A stretch of DNA of 64,000 nt, from the NCBI GenBank assembly GCA_963713545.1, contig CAVQME010000002.1, positions 434,001 to 498,000 of the forward strand, in the 5' to 3' direction. Under the pieces are notes generated by a model, which saw nothing but the letters and a program-made list of their open reading frames with translations, was not told the DNA's origin and did not search any database. Positions 48,936 to 58,818 of the stretch are shown in pieces. A program made the translations under genes and the position numbers. This DNA is from CAVPLM01 sp963713545. Lineage in GTDB: Bacteria; Actinomycetota; Thermoleophilia; RBG-16-64-13. How positions within the stretch are numbered: the first letter of the stretch is position 1; each line of letters opens with the position of its first letter.

Positions 48936-50025
48936 GGTCGTGGCGCCCGCGCGCGGCTGCCAATTCTACTACGAGGTCGGCGATGCGGGTAGCCGCGTCC
49001 GGCCGAGCCAGCTGAAGGGCGGCCGCCCTCATGCGGGCGTTCGTCTCGGGATCGAGAAGGCTCGCCACTTCGCGGGCCAGGGCAGCAGGATCCAGATCGG
49101 CGTCGGCGACCACCAGGGCGGCTCCACGGGCGGCGATGGTGTTGGCATTTCGGGTCTGGTGGTCCCCGGCCGCCAATGGATAGGGGACCAGGAGTGCCGG
49201 CACTCCCCGGGCCAGCACCTCCGCCACCGATCCACCCGCCCGGGCGACGACGGCGTCTGCAGCCGCCAGGGCCAGAGGGAAATCATCCAGGAAGGGGAAC
49301 GCCTGGTACGACGGGTTCATACCCTGTCCCGCAAGAATACCGGCCACCTTGGCGTATTCGCGCGCTCCGGTCACATGCAGGATCTGGAACGATGTCTCCA
49401 CATGGGCGAAAGCCCCCACGCAGGCCTCGTTCAGAGTGCGCGAGCCCAGGCTGCCGCCAAAGACCAGGAGCACCTGCCGGTCCGGCGCCAGCTCGAACCT
49501 GGCCAACCCCTCCTCCCTGGTGGCGGCCATGAGAGCCGGGCGGAGCGGTCGTCCCGTGTAGACGTACTTCCCGCCGATGCGCCCGGCATCGGGGAAGGAA
49601 AGACAGACCTTGTCCACCATCCGGCTGAGGACTCGGTTTGTCCAGCCCATGTGCGAATCCATCTCGACGGCCACCGCAGGGATCCCCCGGAGAGCGGCTT
49701 CGGCTACCACCGGACCTGAGGCGTAGGCCCCCACCCCGACCACGCACGCCGGCCGGAACGCACGGAGGAGTCTCCAGGCGTCCACGCCGGCGACAGGGAT
49801 CGATCCCACAGTCCGCAGAGTGGACAGACCCAACTCCCGGGAGAATCCGCGGATGCGCACCACCGAGAAGGCGTAACCGGCCCTGGGGACCAAGGTATTT
49901 TCCATACCCTTCTCTGTGCCGCAGAAGGCCACTTGGTGACCCCGGCCGGAAAGAACGTCAGCGAGCGCCAGCGCGGGCACCACGTGACCCGCCGTCCCGC
50001 CGCCGGCGATCAATATCCGTGACAT
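48928..50025 (-). CDS. murG: UDP-GlcNAc:undecaprenyl-PP-MurNAc-pentapeptide GlcNAc transferase
   Basis: 365 residues from the ATG at 50025 (GGAGG nine bases upstream); an ATG at 50031 is three bases from the same site. GT28 fold: A-G-G-G-T-A-G-H-V-V-P near residues 6-16, V-F-G-G-S-L-G-S-R near 193-201, and V-A-R-A-G-G-S-V-A-E near 262-271, which binds UDP. It converts lipid I to lipid II at the inner membrane face. Its start lies inside the last codons of ftsW. Confidence 0.96.
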   Translation of the reverse strand: MSRILIAGGGTAGHVVPALALADVLSGRGHQVAFCGTEKGMENTLVPRAGYAFSVVRIRGFSRELGLSTLRTVGSIPVAGVDAWRLLRAFRPACVVGVGAYASGPVVAEAALRGIPAVAVEMDSHMGWTNRVLSRMVDKVCLSFPDAGRIGGKYVYTGRPLRPALMAATREEGLARFELAPDRQVLLVFGGSLGSRTLNEACVGAFAHVETSFQILHVTGAREYAKVAGILAGQGMNPSYQAFPFLDDFPLALAAADAVVARAGGSVAEVLARGVPALLVPYPLAAGDHQTRNANTIAARGAALVVADADLDPAALAREVASLLDPETNARMRAAALQLARPDAATRIADLVVELAAARGRHDHD

Positions 50026-51295
50026 TTTCATAGACCTCCGCCGGATACGACGCCCGATGGCCGACGCTGAAGCGGCCCACCGAGAGTATCAACCCTATGG
50101 CGATGAACATGACCAGAAGGCTGTTGCGCCCGTAACTTATGAAGGGCAAGGGCACCCCTGTGAGGGGCAGCGCCCCCACCACTCCACCGATGTTGATGAC
50201 CGCCTGAAGCGTGACGAGCATACCGCAGCCGGCGAGCAGGTACTTCCCTCGGGGATCGGCGCACCGGCTGGCGAGCTTCCAGACCGAGAAGGCGAACACT
50301 CCGAATAGCACGAGGACCAGCCCCGCCCCCAGGAGGCCGAACTCCTCCCCAAGGATGGCGTAGATCATGTCAGTGTGCGCCTTGGGAAGGTACCTGAACT
50401 TCTGCACGCTCTCCCCGGGACCTACCCCCAGCCAACCCCCGCGACCCAGAGCCACCAGCGACTGGGACAGCTGGTAGCCGGCTCCGTGAGGATCGGAGGA
50501 AGGGTTGAGGAACGACAAGACCCGGCTCGTCCTCTCGCTGCTCGAGAACGCAAAGGCCACCGCGGTGATCAGTCCGACACCGGCAACCAGGGCCCAGTTG
50601 CGGCCGCGCATGCCCCCGATCCAGAGCATGCCCAGGAGGAGTCCGGCGACGATGACGGCGGTGCCCAGGTCGCCCTCGAGCATCACCAGGGCGCACATCC
50701 CCAAGCCCATAGCCCCGAACGGCCACATATAGGAGGCGAAGTCGCCCACCCGTTTCCTGCGATTCACGAGAAGATGGGCCCCGGCGACGATCACCGCCAG
50801 CTTGGCGAACTCCGAGGGCTGGAAGGCCACCGGTCCCAGCGGGATCCAACTGGCGGACCCCCCTTCGCTTGCGCTCAGTCCCGGCACATGAACCAGAAGC
50901 AGGGAGAGTACCACCAGCGCGAGGAATACCATGGACCAGGCTCCCATACGCCGGTAGTTGAGACGGGAGATGACCAGCATCAACAGCAAGCCTATGACGG
51001 CCGTTATCCCTTGCTGGCGGACGTAGACGAACTTGTCCCCGCCTGCTTCTGTGGCCGCGGTGGAGACCGAGAGCATCATGCACAGACCGGCGATGAGAAG
51101 GATGACCGCCGTCACCCAGACCAGGTGATACGAGGCGGGACAGAGGTCCTTGAGTCGCGCGGCCGCGGCTCTCGGACTGCGTCCAGACGCGGGTGACCGC
51201 TCCGAGCGCGGTTTCGGGGAGTCGGATCCCTGTGGCAGCGGCTGCCGCTGCAGACTGGCTCCGGACGACACTCGGTGGACGTCTTGTCCGCTCAA
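49958..51295 (-). CDS. ftsW: SEDS peptidoglycan polymerase FtsW
   Basis: 445 residues from a TTG with GGGGAG five bases upstream, 16 bases after the murD stop. A 55-residue cytoplasmic tail precedes about ten membrane helices. Motifs: G-P-V-A-F-Q-P-S-E-F-A-K, the catalytic-region A-H-T-D-M-I-Y-A-I-L-G-E-E-F-G, and P-F-I-S-Y-G-R-N-S-L. The last one is Y-G-G-S-S in most SEDS proteins, so G-R-N is a substitution. It polymerises lipid II with the FtsI encoded in the same cluster. Its last 68 bases overlap murG. Confidence 0.94.
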   Translation of the reverse strand: MSGQDVHRVSSGASLQRQPLPQGSDSPKPRSERSPASGRSPRAAAARLKDLCPASYHLVWVTAVILLIAGLCMMLSVSTAATEAGGDKFVYVRQQGITAVIGLLLMLVISRLNYRRMGAWSMVFLALVVLSLLLVHVPGLSASEGGSASWIPLGPVAFQPSEFAKLAVIVAGAHLLVNRRKRVGDFASYMWPFGAMGLGMCALVMLEGDLGTAVIVAGLLLGMLWIGGMRGRNWALVAGVGLITAVAFAFSSSERTSRVLSFLNPSSDPHGAGYQLSQSLVALGRGGWLGVGPGESVQKFRYLPKAHTDMIYAILGEEFGLLGAGLVLVLFGVFAFSVWKLASRCADPRGKYLLAGCGMLVTLQAVINIGGVVGALPLTGVPLPFISYGRNSLLVMFIAIGLILSVGRFSVGHRASYPAEVYENVTDIDRRRRDGGSRGARAGAR

Positions 51296-51311
51296 GAAGG
51301 CTCCCCTTCGA

Positions 51312-52958
51312 TCACGCCCCGGCAAGACCAGCCACGATGCTCCGGAAGTGATCCCCTCGCTCTTCGTAATCCGCGTACTGATCGAAACTGGCGCAGGCAG
51401 GTGCCAGCAGCACCACGTCCCCGGCGACTGCGGCTGCCGCCGCCGTGCGCACCGCCTTCTCCAGGTCTCCATACAGCCTGGGTGCGGGCACGCCGGTCAG
51501 ACCCTCCTTCGCTCGCACCTCGGAGAAGGCCTCCGCGATGAGAGGAGCGGCCTCCCCGATCAGATAGACCGCCCGGCAGCCACGGGAACAGGCTCGTGCG
51601 ATCGGCCTGTAGTCCGAGGCCTTGTCCCGTCCTCCCAAGATGAGGTGGGTCCCCTCCGGGTAAGCGTTCAGCGCTGTCAGCGTCGCGTCGACGTTGGTCG
51701 CCTTGCTATCGTTGACATACGTCACCCCGGCGACGATTCCTGCGGTCTCGAGGCGGTGGGCCACCCCCGCGAAGGTGCGGAGACCTTCCGCCACCGCCTC
51801 CCTCTCGACCCCGCGGGCGATCGCAGCAGTGCCGGCTGCCAGACAATTCTCAAGATTGTGAACGCCGGGTAGCCGGATGTCGCCGACCGGAAGCAGCGGC
51901 TCTCCCTGCAAGAACAGTCGGCCGTCGGCCGCCCAAGCGTCGGGGGCAAAGAGCGCGAGCGCCCCCCCGGCCGGTGACGCGGGCGCCACGGCAGTCGAAG
52001 TGGCCTCAGCGGCCGGGACGGCCGCGGAGACGGCTACCGGGGCCGCGCCCTTCACCGAGAAGAACGACACACGCGGACCGTCCGGGCGACCCGCCAATCC
52101 AGCCCCCAGTCTGGCTATCGCCGGGTCGGCGAGGTTGAGCACCGCGATGTCGTCCGGACACTGATTGGCGAACAACCTTGCTTTGCAGGCCAGATATCGC
52201 TCCATACATCCATGCCGGTCCAGATGGTCGGGAGTCAGGTTGAGGAAGACCGCTGCGGCCGGCCGGAAGGCGTGGATATCCTCCAGTTGGAAGCTCGACA
52301 CTTCGACCACCAGCTCCTCGTCGGGCCGCACCTCGGCGGCCGCCGAGGTCACGGCCACCCCGATATTGCCGAGCACCCGGGCAGGCCGGCCCGCTACCGA
52401 GAAGAGGTGTCCGAGGAGGGCCGTGGTAGTGGTCTTGCCGTTGGTGCCGGTGATGGCGTCGAAGGGGTTGGGCAGCAAGACGTAGGCCAGCTCCAACTCA
52501 CTCCAGACGGGCACTCCGCGCTCACGTGCCAGCAGCACCGGCACGGCCTCGCCCGGCACGCCCGGGCTCTTCACCACCAGATCAGGGCCGGGCCAGTGCG
52601 ATTCTAGGTCCTCTTCCTTGATGAAACGCACTCCCGCAATCAAGGCCTCGGCCACACCAGGAAGAGACTCGGGTCCTTTGCGGTCGCTCAGATATACCTC
52701 GAGCTCCGCCCCGGTGAGAGCCATGGCCGCGCTCATACCAGAGCGGCTGGCTCCCAACACGAGCACCCTGCCGATCCCCGAGGGCAGCCCGACACCTCTT
52801 GAGACGGTGCCCCCCGGGCCGGCACCTGCAGCGCCGGCGCCGCACTGGCCGGCGCCGGCCAAAGCCGCGCTGCCCAGAGCCTCACCGACCGGGGCCGCAC
52901 TAGCCGGAATGGCTCCACCCGGGTCTTCTCCGCCTTGCCGGCTATCGAGAGGGGCCAC
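51312..52958 (-). CDS. murD: UDP-N-acetylmuramoyl-L-alanine-D-glutamate ligase
   Basis: 548 residues from a GTG two bases after the mraY stop. The first 45 residues are Ala/Gly/Pro-rich before V-L-V-L-G-A-S-R-S-G-M-S, so the true start may be later. ATP loop I-T-G-T-N-G-K-T-T-T-T; L-N-L-T-P-D-H-L-D-R-H; Y-V-N-D-S-K-A-T-N near 400. An Ala/Val-rich insertion of about 40 residues (P-V-A-V-S-A-A-V) in the central domain explains the length beyond the usual 450. It adds D-Glu to UDP-MurNAc-L-Ala. Confidence 0.95.
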   Translation of the reverse strand: MAPLDSRQGGEDPGGAIPASAAPVGEALGSAALAGAGQCGAGAAGAGPGGTVSRGVGLPSGIGRVLVLGASRSGMSAAMALTGAELEVYLSDRKGPESLPGVAEALIAGVRFIKEEDLESHWPGPDLVVKSPGVPGEAVPVLLARERGVPVWSELELAYVLLPNPFDAITGTNGKTTTTALLGHLFSVAGRPARVLGNIGVAVTSAAAEVRPDEELVVEVSSFQLEDIHAFRPAAAVFLNLTPDHLDRHGCMERYLACKARLFANQCPDDIAVLNLADPAIARLGAGLAGRPDGPRVSFFSVKGAAPVAVSAAVPAAEATSTAVAPASPAGGALALFAPDAWAADGRLFLQGEPLLPVGDIRLPGVHNLENCLAAGTAAIARGVEREAVAEGLRTFAGVAHRLETAGIVAGVTYVNDSKATNVDATLTALNAYPEGTHLILGGRDKASDYRPIARACSRGCRAVYLIGEAAPLIAEAFSEVRAKEGLTGVPAPRLYGDLEKAVRTAAAAAVAGDVVLLAPACASFDQYADYEERGDHFRSIVAGLAGA

Positions 52959-52960
52959 GG

Positions 52961-53941
52961 TCAGACCACCGGCAGACGGGTGTTGCTGAGGTAGTAGAGG
53001 GCGAAGCCGGCCGCGGCCAGGATCGCGGCGACTATCCAGAAGCGCACGATGATCTTGGTCTCGGACCAGCCCCTGAGCTCGAAATGATGATGGAGCGGGG
53101 CCATCAGGAAGACGCGCCGGTGGAAGAAGCGAAAGCTTAGGACCTGGAACATCACGCTCAGGGCTTCGATCACGAACAGTCCCCCGATCAGCAGGAGCAG
53201 GATCTCCATCTCGGTGGCAACGGCTATTCCGGCTAGACCCGCCCCGAGCGCCAGGGAGCCGGTGTCCCCCATGAAGACGGTGGCGGGATGGGTGTTGTAC
53301 CAGAGGAAGCCGACGCAGGCCCCCGTCAGGCAGGAAGCGAGCACGGCAAGGTCGGTCTCCCCTCGCAGAAAAGCGATCCCGGCGTAAGCGAACATGGCCA
53401 CCGCGACGGTACCCGCTGCCAGCCCGTCCAGCCCGTCGGTGAGGTTCACGGCATTGGAGAAACCCGCGATGAGGAAGAAGGCAAAGACGTAGTAGAACCC
53501 GCCGATGGCCAAGCCCTCTCTGACAAAAGGCAGGGTGAGGTTCGTGTCCACCCCTCCCCAGCGGAGCGCGATGAAGACGGCCAACACGACCAGCGGCACC
53601 TGCAGCAAGAGCTTGATCCTGGCGCTGAGCCCCAATGAGCGCTGCCGGCGCTGTTTGATAAGGTCGTCGGCTAGGCCGATGGCACCCGAGCCGAAGGCCA
53701 CGATGAACACCACCAGACTGGGCGCCGTCCTGCTGCCGAAGATGAGGTACGGGATCAGCGCCGCCACCAGGATGAGCACACCCCCCATAGTCGGTGTGCC
53801 TTCCTTGAGAATATGCCGCTCGGGGGTGAGCTCCCTGATGTTCTGCCCAATGCCACGCCGCTGCAGCCAGCGGACGTAGCGCGGGCCGACCAGCATCGCG
53901 ATGACCATCGCCACCAACGTTGCCGCCATGACCTTCGTCAT
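52961..53941 (-). CDS. mraY: Phospho-MurNAc-pentapeptide transferase
   Basis: 326 residues, ten membrane helices. The catalytic aspartates sit in L-A-D-D-L-I-K near 91-97 and N-L-T-D-G-L-D-G near 166-173; the H-H-H-F-E-L-R-G-W-S-E motif near 285-295 is intact. It makes lipid I from UDP-MurNAc-pentapeptide and undecaprenyl phosphate. ATG overlaps the murF stop by four bases (ATGA). Confidence 0.97.
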   Translation of the reverse strand: MTKVMAATLVAMVIAMLVGPRYVRWLQRRGIGQNIRELTPERHILKEGTPTMGGVLILVAALIPYLIFGSRTAPSLVVFIVAFGSGAIGLADDLIKQRRQRSLGLSARIKLLLQVPLVVLAVFIALRWGGVDTNLTLPFVREGLAIGGFYYVFAFFLIAGFSNAVNLTDGLDGLAAGTVAVAMFAYAGIAFLRGETDLAVLASCLTGACVGFLWYNTHPATVFMGDTGSLALGAGLAGIAVATEMEILLLLIGGLFVIEALSVMFQVLSFRFFHRRVFLMAPLHHHFELRGWSETKIIVRFWIVAAILAAAGFALYYLSNTRLPVV

Positions 53942-55569
53942 GCTTGTGATCCCTCCGTCGCCCCACCCTTTTCAGCGTCCTCCTCGCCGGCCCACGCCCC
54001 CGCTGCGGCCGCCTCCATGATGCGCCGCACCAGGACCTCCAGTCCCATGCTCCGCGAAGCTTTGAGAAGGACGACATCGCCCCGGCGCAGACCGGCTAGT
54101 ACGGGGGAGGCTTCGTCGGCCGAGCGCACATTTCCTGCCTCCACATCAGCGGTGGTCCTCACTGTCGTGCCTGTCCCCGCCACTGCCCAGGCTCGCCGGA
54201 AGCCTCTCACGGTCGACTCGGACAGGGGACCCACCCCCCACAAGGCCTTCACTCCGGCAGCGGCCCCATACGCCCCGGCAGCCTCATGGTAGTCCTCTGC
54301 CTCCGGCCCCAGCTCAAGCATGTCGCCCAGCACGGCCACCGGTCGACCCCCCGATTCCGCGGCCAGTTCGATCAGGTCATCCAACGCGGCCCGCACAGCA
54401 GCCGGGCTGGCGTTGTACGTGTCATCGATCACCACGAGCCCCGCGAGCCGGACAACGTCCCCGCGAGACTCGCTGAAGCGCGCGTCCTCTAGTCCGGCGA
54501 CGCAACGCCTCACGGGCAACCCGGCGGCGTAACAGGCGGCCGCGGCCGCGGCCGCGTTCATAAGCCGGTGCCGAGAGACGAACGGTGCTTCTAGCTCGAC
54601 TTCACCCTCAGGCCAGCGCACGTGAAGAACCGGCGTTCCTTTCGGGCTGCCCCGCCCCAGCCAGCCGTAGACTTCGGCGGCTTCGGCGGAGCAAGCGGGG
54701 GACCCCTCGACAGGCACACCGGCCTCGGCGCCTACGCCGGCCACGTCCCATACGCCGGCCTCAGCCATGCCCGAGCCGGCGCCGAAGCCGAATCTGATCA
54801 CCCGGCACGCAGCAGAGCCCGCGTATGGACCCAGCAGACTGCAATCCGCCGGGATCACCGCAACCCCCGCCGACCCGAGGCAGGCCAAGAGCTCAGCCTT
54901 AGCTTCAGCTATGTTCTCAAGACTACCCAGAAGCTCTAGGTGAACTGGATGGATGTTGGTGACCACCCCGACGTCGGGTTCGGCCACGCGTGCCAGAGCG
55001 TCGATCTGGCCGCGCCCTCTCATGCCCATCTCGACGACTACCAGTTCCGTGTCCGGCTCAATGGCAAGCAGCGTCAGAGGCACTCCCACCTCGTTGTTCT
55101 GGTTCGCCGGGGTCTCCACTACCCGGCAGACCTTGCGCGCCATGGCGCTGATAAGGTCCTTGGTGCTGGTCTTGCCCACGCTGCCCGTGACCGCGATCAC
55201 CTTGGCGACGGACTTCCTGCGCACCTGTCGAGCCAGCGTCCCCAGAGCGTTCAGGGTGTCGTCGACCGGATAGATGACCTCCCGCCGCTCCGCAAGAGCG
55301 CGGACTGAGCCTCCCTGGCCGGCGGAGGCCGCTGAGACCGATCCCACGCCGCTCTCCGTCCACCAGCGCTTCTCCACCACCGCTCCGGACGCGCCCGCTG
55401 CCAGGACCTCGGTGACGAAGTCGTGACCGTCAAAACGCTCGCCCCGCAGTGCCACGAACAGGTCTCCCGGCCGCACGCGCCGGCTGTCGGTGCAGACGCC
55501 GCTCACGGGCGCGGCCAGCCGGCCAAGACCGAGCGCCCTCCCTGCCTCTTCTGCGCTGAGAGGGATCAC
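53938..55569 (-). CDS. murF: UDP-MurNAc-tripeptide D-alanyl-D-alanine ligase
   Basis: 543 residues, longer than the usual 450-470. D-S-R-R-V-R-P-G-D-L-F-V-A-L-R near 27-41, ATP loop V-T-G-S-V-G-K-T-S-T-K near 126-136, N-N-E-V-G-V-P near 157-163, and D-D-T-Y-N-A-S-P near 378-385. A Gly/Ala/Val-rich insertion near residues 260-300 (A-G-V-W-D-V-A-G-V-G) adds length. It completes the pentapeptide precursor. Start overlaps the murE stop by four bases. Confidence 0.95.
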   Translation of the reverse strand: MIPLSAEEAGRALGLGRLAAPVSGVCTDSRRVRPGDLFVALRGERFDGHDFVTEVLAAGASGAVVEKRWWTESGVGSVSAASAGQGGSVRALAERREVIYPVDDTLNALGTLARQVRRKSVAKVIAVTGSVGKTSTKDLISAMARKVCRVVETPANQNNEVGVPLTLLAIEPDTELVVVEMGMRGRGQIDALARVAEPDVGVVTNIHPVHLELLGSLENIAEAKAELLACLGSAGVAVIPADCSLLGPYAGSAACRVIRFGFGAGSGMAEAGVWDVAGVGAEAGVPVEGSPACSAEAAEVYGWLGRGSPKGTPVLHVRWPEGEVELEAPFVSRHRLMNAAAAAAACYAAGLPVRRCVAGLEDARFSESRGDVVRLAGLVVIDDTYNASPAAVRAALDDLIELAAESGGRPVAVLGDMLELGPEAEDYHEAAGAYGAAAGVKALWGVGPLSESTVRGFRRAWAVAGTGTTVRTTADVEAGNVRSADEASPVLAGLRRGDVVLLKASRSMGLEVLVRRIMEAAAAGAWAGEEDAEKGGATEGSQA

Positions 55570-57113
55570 CCGCAGTCCTCTGCCTTGGAGACGAGGGCCT
55601 CCCGGGCGACCGAGCGGTCGTCGAACGGGATGATGCTGGTGGCGAATTCCTGTCCGGACTCGTGGCCCTTGCCCAGTATCAGGACCACATCCCCGGCACC
55701 TGCGTCGGCGATCGCCTGCTGGATGGCTTTCCTCCGGTCGGGTTCGACGATGGCCGCGGATGGGCGCTCCAACCCCGCCACGATATCCGCGATGATGGCT
55801 TCGGGCTTTTCTGTGCGCGGGTTGTCTGAGGTGATCACCATCAGGTCCGCCCCGTTCTCGGCTTCGCGGCCCATCTGGGGACGCTTGCCCCGGTCGCGGT
55901 CCCCCCCACAGCCCAACACGGCGATGAGCCGGCCTTGAGTGATCTCTCGCGCAGTCCTCAGCACGTTCCGAACCGAGTCCGGCGTATGCGCGTAGTCCAC
56001 CAGCACAGCGAAATCCTGACCCGCGTCCACCGGCTCCATCCGGCCGGGGACGCCCGGGAAGTCGCGAAGCGCGGCCAGCATCCCCGGCAGATCGAGACCA
56101 AGCCCCAGACCGACGCCCAGGGCGGTCAGAGTGTTCGCCACGTTGAACGCCCCCACTAGCCGGGTCGTCACGTCGAAGCGCGCTCGAGGGGCGGTCATCT
56201 CACCCGTCAGCTCGAGGGCCTTCCCACGCAAGAGGAGGACGCCCTTGGTGCCGCCGGCATCGATGACAAAATCGCTCAACTCCATGTCCGCCGCGTCCGC
56301 TCCAGCCCACTCGCCCGAGGTCGAGAATCGGATGAGTCTCTCGGGGTCGCACTGAGTCGCCAGTGACCTGCCGAACGGATCGTCAACGTTGATCACCGCC
56401 ACCGGCCGTCGGCCTGCGAACTCCGGATCCAGGAACAGCCGGCTCTTCGCCGCGAAATAGGCCTCCAGGGTCTCGTGGTAGTCGAGGTGATCCTGGGTCA
56501 AGTTGGTGAAAGCCACCGCGCGGAAGTCGACCCCCCGAGCCCGGCCGAGATCGAGGGCGTGCGACGACACTTCCATCACCGCCGCTTGGTCTCCGGCCGC
56601 CAGCATCTCGGCCAGATCCCTCTGGATGTCGAGCGCTTCGGGAGTGGTGCGCCCTGCAGGAAGGACCTTCCCCCCGACCCGGCGCTCCACCGTGCCCATG
56701 AGTCCCGCTCTCCGGCCCGCCCGGTCCAGGAGATGGGCCACAAGAAAGGCGGATGTGGTCTTGCCATTGGTGCCGGTGATGCCCACCGCAAGAAGATGCG
56801 AGCTGGGTTGACCGTAGAACGCAGCGGCGACCGGTCCCATCGCCTGCCGCACCGAAGGCACAACGACCTGTGTGATCGGAAGGTCGAGTCGTCTCTCGAC
56901 GCACAAGGCGCTCGCTCCCCGGGCGACTGCATCCGGAGCAAAATCGTGCCCGTCACGGACGAAGCCGGGAACGCAGAAGAAGAGCGTGCCTTCGCCGGCC
57001 TGGTCGCTCCGATAGGAGAGGGAGCTGATGTGGATATCGGCGGCGCCGGCCAGACGACACCCTTCCACATTGGCGAAGAGGTCACTGAGTATCACAGGAG
57101 AGGATTCTACCAT
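55566..57113 (-). CDS. murE: UDP-MurNAc-L-Ala-D-Glu:meso-diaminopimelate ligase
   Basis: 515 residues from M-V-E-S-S-P; no ribosome binding site is obvious, and the GTG seven codons on is an alternative. ATP loop I-T-G-T-N-G-K-T-T near 110-118, N-L-T-Q-D-H-L-D-Y-H near 183-192, and T-S-D-N-P-R-T-E near 408-415. The D-N-P-R motif selects meso-diaminopimelate in known MurE enzymes, so the wall is probably of the A1-gamma type. Forty bases separate it from ftsI. Confidence 0.95.
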   Translation of the reverse strand: MVESSPVILSDLFANVEGCRLAGAADIHISSLSYRSDQAGEGTLFFCVPGFVRDGHDFAPDAVARGASALCVERRLDLPITQVVVPSVRQAMGPVAAAFYGQPSSHLLAVGITGTNGKTTSAFLVAHLLDRAGRRAGLMGTVERRVGGKVLPAGRTTPEALDIQRDLAEMLAAGDQAAVMEVSSHALDLGRARGVDFRAVAFTNLTQDHLDYHETLEAYFAAKSRLFLDPEFAGRRPVAVINVDDPFGRSLATQCDPERLIRFSTSGEWAGADAADMELSDFVIDAGGTKGVLLLRGKALELTGEMTAPRARFDVTTRLVGAFNVANTLTALGVGLGLGLDLPGMLAALRDFPGVPGRMEPVDAGQDFAVLVDYAHTPDSVRNVLRTAREITQGRLIAVLGCGGDRDRGKRPQMGREAENGADLMVITSDNPRTEKPEAIIADIVAGLERPSAAIVEPDRRKAIQQAIADAGAGDVVLILGKGHESGQEFATSIIPFDDRSVAREALVSKAEDCG

Positions 57114-57153
57114 CGGTGGGGTCTGGTCCGGAGTCTTCCTGGTGCCCCACCGG

Positions 57154-58818
57154 TCAGTCCGCGGTCGAGGGACCGATCCCCAGGCATTTGAGCGAGAAGT
57201 CCGCGATCTTGGCGAAGGCCGGAGCAGCCACATATGCCCCGAGGTGTTGGCTGGCCGGCTCGTCTACCATCACCAGGATCACCAGGCGCGGTGACTCGGC
57301 AGGGACCATACCCACGAACGAGGCGATGTACCGGTCTCCGGCGTAGCCGCTGCCGTCTTCCTTCACCTTCTGGGCCGTTCCGGTCTTCCCCGCCACGACG
57401 TAGCCCTCGACCTGGGCGCGGGTGCCGGTGCCGTCTTCTACGGTCACGGTGAGCATATCTCGCAGCTCGGCCGCCACGGTCGAGCTCACCACGCGACGCG
57501 TCCAGGGTTGGATGGAATCGCGGACGAGATGAGGCTGCACCAGCTGACCATCGTTCGCGATCGCCGCGTAGGCAGCGGCGAGTTGCAGCGGTGACGCGGC
57601 GATCCCTTGCCCGATGGGTACGTTGGCGATCGTCGTGCCCGACCATTTCTCCGCGGCGAGCATCTGGCCGTCGGCCTCACCCGGGAAATCGATGCCGAGT
57701 TTTTCGGTGAACCCGAAGCGACGGATCATCTCCACCAGGCGGGTCTTGCCCACTTCGAGACCCAGCGTCACGGCCCCCACGTTGGAGGATTGAGCGAGTA
57801 TGTCGGTGACCGTCAACTCCCGCCTGTCGGGGACGCTCTCGGCGTGAGACTCGTGGACTACGCGGTCATACACCTTGATATCCTTCCCCAGAGTGAAAGT
57901 GGTCTGCGGGGTGACCAGACCCGCTTCCAATGCCGCCGCGGTCACGACCATCTTGAACGTGGACCCGGGCTCATATTGGTCGTTCACCACCATGTTCCGT
58001 CGGTCGGGCTCGGCGACAGAGCTGAACTCGTTGGTGTCGAACACAGGGGTGTTCGCCATGGCCAGTACCTCCCCGGTCCCGGGGTCGAGAACGATGGCGC
58101 ATGCCCGCTTCGCCTCAAACTCCTCCACCGCGTCGGCAAGCACCTTCTCGGTCTCGAACTGGATGTCCTCGTCGATCGTCAAGGTGATGGACTCGCCTGG
58201 GACGGCCTCCTGCACCGAGACCGTGGAGAGACGGTTCCCGGAGAGGTCGCTCACGACCTCCATGGTGCCGGGGGTGCCAGAGAGTACGTCCTCGTACTCG
58301 TGCTCGATACCCGCGAGCCCCTCGTTGTCCGTCCCCACGAAACCGAGCAGTTGCGGCGCCAGAGCTCCCTTGGGATAGATCCGCTTGTCTTCCGCGATCA
58401 CCCAGACGTCCGGGATGTCGAGCTCTTCCACCTTCTCTCCCGAGGCTTTGTCGATCTTCCGTGCCAGACACACCGAGAAGGAGTCGTCGGTCAAATCGGC
58501 CGCCAACTCCTGCTCGGCGCGGCCCAGTATGGGCGCAAGCTGCGCCGCCACCTTTGCTGGGTCGTCGATGCGGCTCGGGTTGGCGTAGACGCTGGCCATG
58601 GTCTGAGACACCGCCAGCGGCTGGCTGTCACGGTCGTAGATCGTCCCTCGAGGTGCATCCAGGCTCACGTTGCGGACATGCTGGCTCTCCGCCTTTTCTT
58701 GGAGTCCAGGAGCAGCGATAACCTGCACGTAGAAAGCCCGGGCCATGAGAGCGCCCAGGAATACAAGGGCGAAGCCCATGAAAAGCGCGATGCGCTTGTT
58801 GGTACGGCCCATGGTCAC
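57154..58818 (-). CDS. ftsI: Class B penicillin-binding protein FtsI (PBP2/PBP3 type)
   Basis: 554 residues from a GTG overlapping the ftsL stop by four bases; ATG at 58812 is an alternative. One membrane helix (10-28), a pedestal domain with R-G-T-I-Y-D-R near 57-63, and the transpeptidase domain with Ser286-x-x-Lys289 (G-S-T-F-K), Ser344-x-Asn346 and Lys478-Thr-Gly480. No PASTA domains are seen at the end. It cross-links septal peptidoglycan with FtsW. Confidence 0.95.
   Translation of the reverse strand: MTMGRTNKRIALFMGFALVFLGALMARAFYVQVIAAPGLQEKAESQHVRNVSLDAPRGTIYDRDSQPLAVSQTMASVYANPSRIDDPAKVAAQLAPILGRAEQELAADLTDDSFSVCLARKIDKASGEKVEELDIPDVWVIAEDKRIYPKGALAPQLLGFVGTDNEGLAGIEHEYEDVLSGTPGTMEVVSDLSGNRLSTVSVQEAVPGESITLTIDEDIQFETEKVLADAVEEFEAKRACAIVLDPGTGEVLAMANTPVFDTNEFSSVAEPDRRNMVVNDQYEPGSTFKMVVTAAALEAGLVTPQTTFTLGKDIKVYDRVVHESHAESVPDRRELTVTDILAQSSNVGAVTLGLEVGKTRLVEMIRRFGFTEKLGIDFPGEADGQMLAAEKWSGTTIANVPIGQGIAASPLQLAAAYAAIANDGQLVQPHLVRDSIQPWTRRVVSSTVAAELRDMLTVTVEDGTGTRAQVEGYVVAGKTGTAQKVKEDGSGYAGDRYIASFVGMVPAESPRLVILVMVDEPASQHLGAYVAAPAFAKIADFSLKCLGIGPSTAD

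Noticed and set aside
51312..54077. Apparent 921-residue protein joining mraY-region sequence to MurD
   Set aside because: The N-terminal 370 residues are an out-of-frame reading of mraY; MurD starts at or after 52958.
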